A stretch of DNA of 8,578 bases from an uncultured Arcobacter sp. Its GTDB lineage: Bacteria; Campylobacterota; Campylobacteria; Campylobacterales; Arcobacteraceae. A model generated the notes under the pieces. That model was not told the origin of the DNA. It ran no database searches and worked only from the letters and a program-made list of their open reading frames with translations. Location of the stretch: NCBI GenBank assembly GCA_913054415.1, contig CAJXII010000065.1, forward strand, positions 1 through 8,578. The letters are read 5' to 3'. Shown here one piece after another: positions 6,415-8,578 of the stretch. Position 1 is the stretch's first letter. Each line of letters begins with the position of its first letter. The translations under genes were made by a program, and so were the position numbers.

Positions 6415-7410
6415 TTAGATACCAAGCATCTCTTTAAATACTTTTTGTTTGTTCAATTTTATCTTTAAGCTTTTTAGTGTAAACTCTTTTGCTTGATTAT
6501 AATTAGCAATAGACTTAGCACCAACAATCAATACTTTTGTAGCAATAACATCACCATTTGATACCGCTGTGATAATCACTTTTGATTTGATAATATAGTT
6601 GCCCATAGATTTTACTTGATCCTCTTTTACTGATAGCTTAATTGTAATAGTAGAATTTGATGGCACTATAGCAAACTTTTTTTGTGATAACAACTCAGCA
6701 ATAACATCCTTATAACCTTTGATATTATCTGAAACTATACTAAATGATATACTATTTCTAAAATTATCAATTTTAGTTTTTATATCCAATAATTTTTGGA
6801 TACTTTTAGATATATCCTCATCGTTGTATAAACTTTTAGCTATAAAACAATCAGGTAGTGTTTTATTTGTTATCTCATCTGATACATTAATGTATTGTTT
6901 TAATTTAGATGCAATATTTAGATTTGTTTGTTTTAGTATATTGTTATACTCATCTATTTTTGTATTGATCTTATCTAACATAAGTTGAGCATTTGTAAGT
7001 CGATTGACACTTATAAATACTACACATTTATTTTTAGTAAGTTGTTGAAATTTAATCACCTTATAGCTACTAAATTCAATTTTTTTAACTTTATTTTGAA
7101 CATTTTTATTGATAGTTTTTACATAACCATTACTATTTTTAGTTGTAGTAATAGATGTTGTGCTATCAAATGTTGAAGAGATAGATACACTAACTTTTGA
7201 TGCTATCTCATTTAGTGCATTTGTAACAGCTTCTTTTTTTGAACTACCTTCACCACTACCATAATAAAATACTGTTGTATCTTTTTTGATATTATAAAAC
7301 CAATTTGGATATTTTACTGTTTTATTTTTATGAGAAAAACATCCTGTATTTAATATCATAGTTGCAAAAATCAAAACTATATATAAAAACTGTCTATTTA
7401 TTAGATTCAT
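6415..7410 (-). CDS. LPP20-family lipoprotein
   Basis: The 331 residues begin with a lipoprotein-type signal (hydrophobic 8-20, NTGC with Cys24). Asn at -3 is atypical, but the overall form and neighbours support lipidation. The LPP20 domain covers about 34-138: YPNWFYN (34-40), the FYYGSGEG turn (48-55), then the KKEAVTNALNEIASKVSVSISS helix and strand, and the KCVVFISVNR strand at 128-137. Residues about 140-220 look helical. The C-terminal ~110 residues (about 220-331) form a second alpha/beta-like region I cannot assign. LPP20 relatives include H. pylori Lpp20 and the flagellar outer-membrane lipoprotein FlgP, so an envelope or flagellum-related site is possible; no flagellar genes are nearby. 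The start has AGGAG 8 nt upstream. It lies 21 bp after the CsgG-like gene and 11 bp before the 52-aa lipoprotein. Besides Cys24 it has just two cysteines, 129 and 188. Confidence 0.82.
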   Translation of the reverse strand: MNLINRQFLYIVLIFATMILNTGCFSHKNKTVKYPNWFYNIKKDTTVFYYGSGEGSSKKEAVTNALNEIASKVSVSISSTFDSTTSITTTKNSNGYVKTINKNVQNKVKKIEFSSYKVIKFQQLTKNKCVVFISVNRLTNAQLMLDKINTKIDEYNNILKQTNLNIASKLKQYINVSDEITNKTLPDCFIAKSLYNDEDISKSIQKLLDIKTKIDNFRNSISFSIVSDNIKGYKDVIAELLSQKKFAIVPSNSTITIKLSVKEDQVKSMGNYIIKSKVIITAVSNGDVIATKVLIVGAKSIANYNQAKEFTLKSLKIKLNKQKVFKEMLGI

Positions 7411-7431
7411 CTATCTATCTCCTGTATAATA

Positions 7432-8469
7432 TTATTTTATAGCTTTTTTAAATTTAGAGAAAAATCCCTCTTTGTATTGTATCTTAATATAATCTCCAGC
7501 TTTAATCTCTTTACCATCATTTACTTCATCTACAATAACCCAACTAAAATCTTTATTTAATTGATTTGATATTGTTCCTTTAGCAATAATTGTCTCTGTT
7601 TGTTTAGTTTCCCCTGTTAAAGAGTTTGTTAAATCTTCAATCTCATAAATATTAACCTCATCACCCTCTTTTGCTCCATAAGTTGTGCCTAGAGTTGTTT
7701 TAACAATAATCTTATCACCATCTTTTCTCATCTCATAGATATAACCTTTTTTTGCAAAAAAGTTTTTTAATGGATACATAACAGTATCAGCTGCTTCAGC
7801 TCCAGCTTCTCTTACTAAACCATCATTTCTAGTTTGAGCTTCTCTAGCACTTCTTGCTTGAGTAGATGTGCTACTACATTCATTAAATTCAAACGAATCT
7901 GCTTCATCTAAACTTGGTAATTTGAAAACTTTTACATTTCCAACCGCACAAGCTTTATAGCTAATTGAAGGTGGTCTATATCTTCTTACTACCCCATTTT
8001 TTGTTTTAACATAATAATAGTAACCTTCATGAAAACTATGTTCATAACTAGCATTACTTAATTGACCTGTGATAATATAATCAGCTTGACCTACATCTGC
8101 ACCTATTTCTTTAGCTAATTCAGCAGCTTTAATCTCACTTTTTAACATCTTATTATAACTACTATTATCAACTCTTTTAACTAATTTTACACTTTTAGCT
8201 TGTGATAAATTTGTATTTATATTGGTTGCTATACTTTTACCCAATTTTGCATTTTGAGCAACTTTGATACCATTGTCACTTATATCCATAATAATAACTT
8301 TAGGCAATCCATTATCCATCATCTTTTCTTTTGATGGTATATGCTTCGCTTTTTGCATATTGCTAGGTTGAAACTCACTTAATTTAATAGCTGTCCCACA
8401 TCCAGTAAATCCTAATGCCAATACTGTTGTAGCTAGTAAACTAGCTCTTAACGACTTTATATTTAACAT
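7432..8469 (-). CDS. CsgG-like lipoprotein with C-terminal FlgT-like domain
   Basis: A 345-residue predicted lipoprotein: Arg/Lys at the N-terminus, hydrophobic 10-21, FTGC with Cys24. Residues about 55-140 resemble the CsgG/LpoB fold: PKVIIMDISDNG strand, LGKSIATNINTNLSQ helix, VKLVKRVDNSSYNKMLKSE, then IGADVGQADYIITGQLS. An unusual Tyr-rich stretch follows (150-171, including four consecutive Tyr). Residues about 245-332 resemble the C-terminal domain of FlgT-type proteins: a GTTYGAKEGDEVNIYE turn, LTGE, and a closing IKAGDYIKI strand. Besides Cys24 there are two cysteines, 174 and 198, that could form a disulfide. It is first in the operon with the LPP20 gene. The SD is weak (GAAGAAAAGAT before the ATG), but no better start is available with an intact signal peptide. 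It is longer than E. coli CsgG or LpoB. Pore formation or PBP activation should not be assumed; function is open. Confidence 0.7.
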   Translation of the reverse strand: MLNIKSLRASLLATTVLALGFTGCGTAIKLSEFQPSNMQKAKHIPSKEKMMDNGLPKVIIMDISDNGIKVAQNAKLGKSIATNINTNLSQAKSVKLVKRVDNSSYNKMLKSEIKAAELAKEIGADVGQADYIITGQLSNASYEHSFHEGYYYYVKTKNGVVRRYRPPSISYKACAVGNVKVFKLPSLDEADSFEFNECSSTSTQARSAREAQTRNDGLVREAGAEAADTVMYPLKNFFAKKGYIYEMRKDGDKIIVKTTLGTTYGAKEGDEVNIYEIEDLTNSLTGETKQTETIIAKGTISNQLNKDFSWVIVDEVNDGKEIKAGDYIKIQYKEGFFSKFKKAIK

Positions 8470-8502
8470 AATCTTTTCTTCATATAATTTATTTTCAAAA
8501 GA

Positions 8503-8508
8503 ATTATA
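8503..8508 (-). promoter_or_regulatory. Predicted -10 box of the lipoprotein operon
   Basis: The minus strand reads AACTATAATTC, a perfect TATAAT, with T-rich sequence upstream and no clear -35. Transcription would start near 8496, leaving about 27 nt before the ATG of the CsgG-like gene. It lacks the G seen before the rpsA and pgk boxes. Chance matches are common in A/T-rich DNA, but the position is right. Confidence 0.5.
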
Positions 8509-8570
8509 GTTAAAATTTGCTTATAACCCTAATAAATCCATACCCAATTAGACAACAAGCCAAATTACTC

Positions 8571-8576
8571 TATAAT
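8571..8576 (+). promoter_or_regulatory. Possible rightward -10 box at the window edge
   Basis: CTCTATAATTA contains TATAAT. A weak -35-like TTAGAC lies at 8548-8553, 17 bp upstream. It could serve a divergent gene starting right of the window. No coding sequence is visible after it, so this is only suggestive. Confidence 0.25.
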
Positions 8577-8578
8577 TA

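Noticed and set aside
7432..8469. Calling the first lipoprotein gene csgG or lpoB
   Set aside because: The CsgG-like region is only part of the protein, the Tyr-rich insertion and C-terminal domain differ, and there is no curli or PBP gene in the window.

Overview
The window is AT-rich (very roughly 30% GC, judged by eye) and fits a bacterium of the Campylobacterota (Epsilonproteobacteria). The evidence is a six-domain S1 protein followed directly by a long-form serA (a pairing I recall from Helicobacter and Campylobacter), an EF-P starting with the MA-x-GMS-x-LKKGLKIE pattern I recall from Helicobacter, and TATAAT -10 boxes without a clear -35. This is recognition from memory, not a database search. 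Genus cannot be fixed; a free-living Sulfurimonas- or Arcobacter-like organism is plausible.

Layout. (1) 2-502 (+): the 3' end of a gene that starts outside the window, with a coiled-coil-like charged region and a possible SPOR-like C-terminus. (2) 4912 down to about 511 (-): a complete operon rpsA-serA-efp-greA. Gaps are 9-17 bp. It has a TATAAT promoter in front of rpsA and an intrinsic terminator whose stem is encoded by the last codons of greA. (3) 4987-6243 (+): divergent, apparently single-gene pgk with its own promoter, ending in a strong hairpin. (4) 8508 down to 6245 (-): three predicted lipoprotein genes in a row: a CsgG-like protein of 345 aa, an LPP20-family protein of 331 aa, and a 52-aa lipoprotein easily missed by gene callers. 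The operon ends against the same hairpin that closes pgk. (5) 8509-8578: the start of another intergenic region with a possible rightward -10 box at the edge.

How the genes work together. The large operon joins core growth functions: translation initiation and mRNA binding (S1), relief of ribosome stalling (EF-P), rescue of backtracked RNA polymerase (GreA) and the first step of serine synthesis (SerA). PGK and SerA act on the same metabolite, 3-phosphoglycerate, and lie on divergent transcripts. The lipoprotein operon is the accessory part and the least understood. LPP20 and CsgG-like lipoproteins occur together in several proteobacteria and are related to flagellar or envelope-associated lipoproteins, but the function here cannot be read from sequence.

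Corrections to a naive ORF reading: rpsA should start at 4851, not 4908, because the upstream ATG is part of the -10 box; a 52-aa gene at 6245-6403 should be added; and the first gene is open to the window edge and does not begin at the TTG at 86. I found no RNA gene, mobile element, CRISPR array or clearly novel system.
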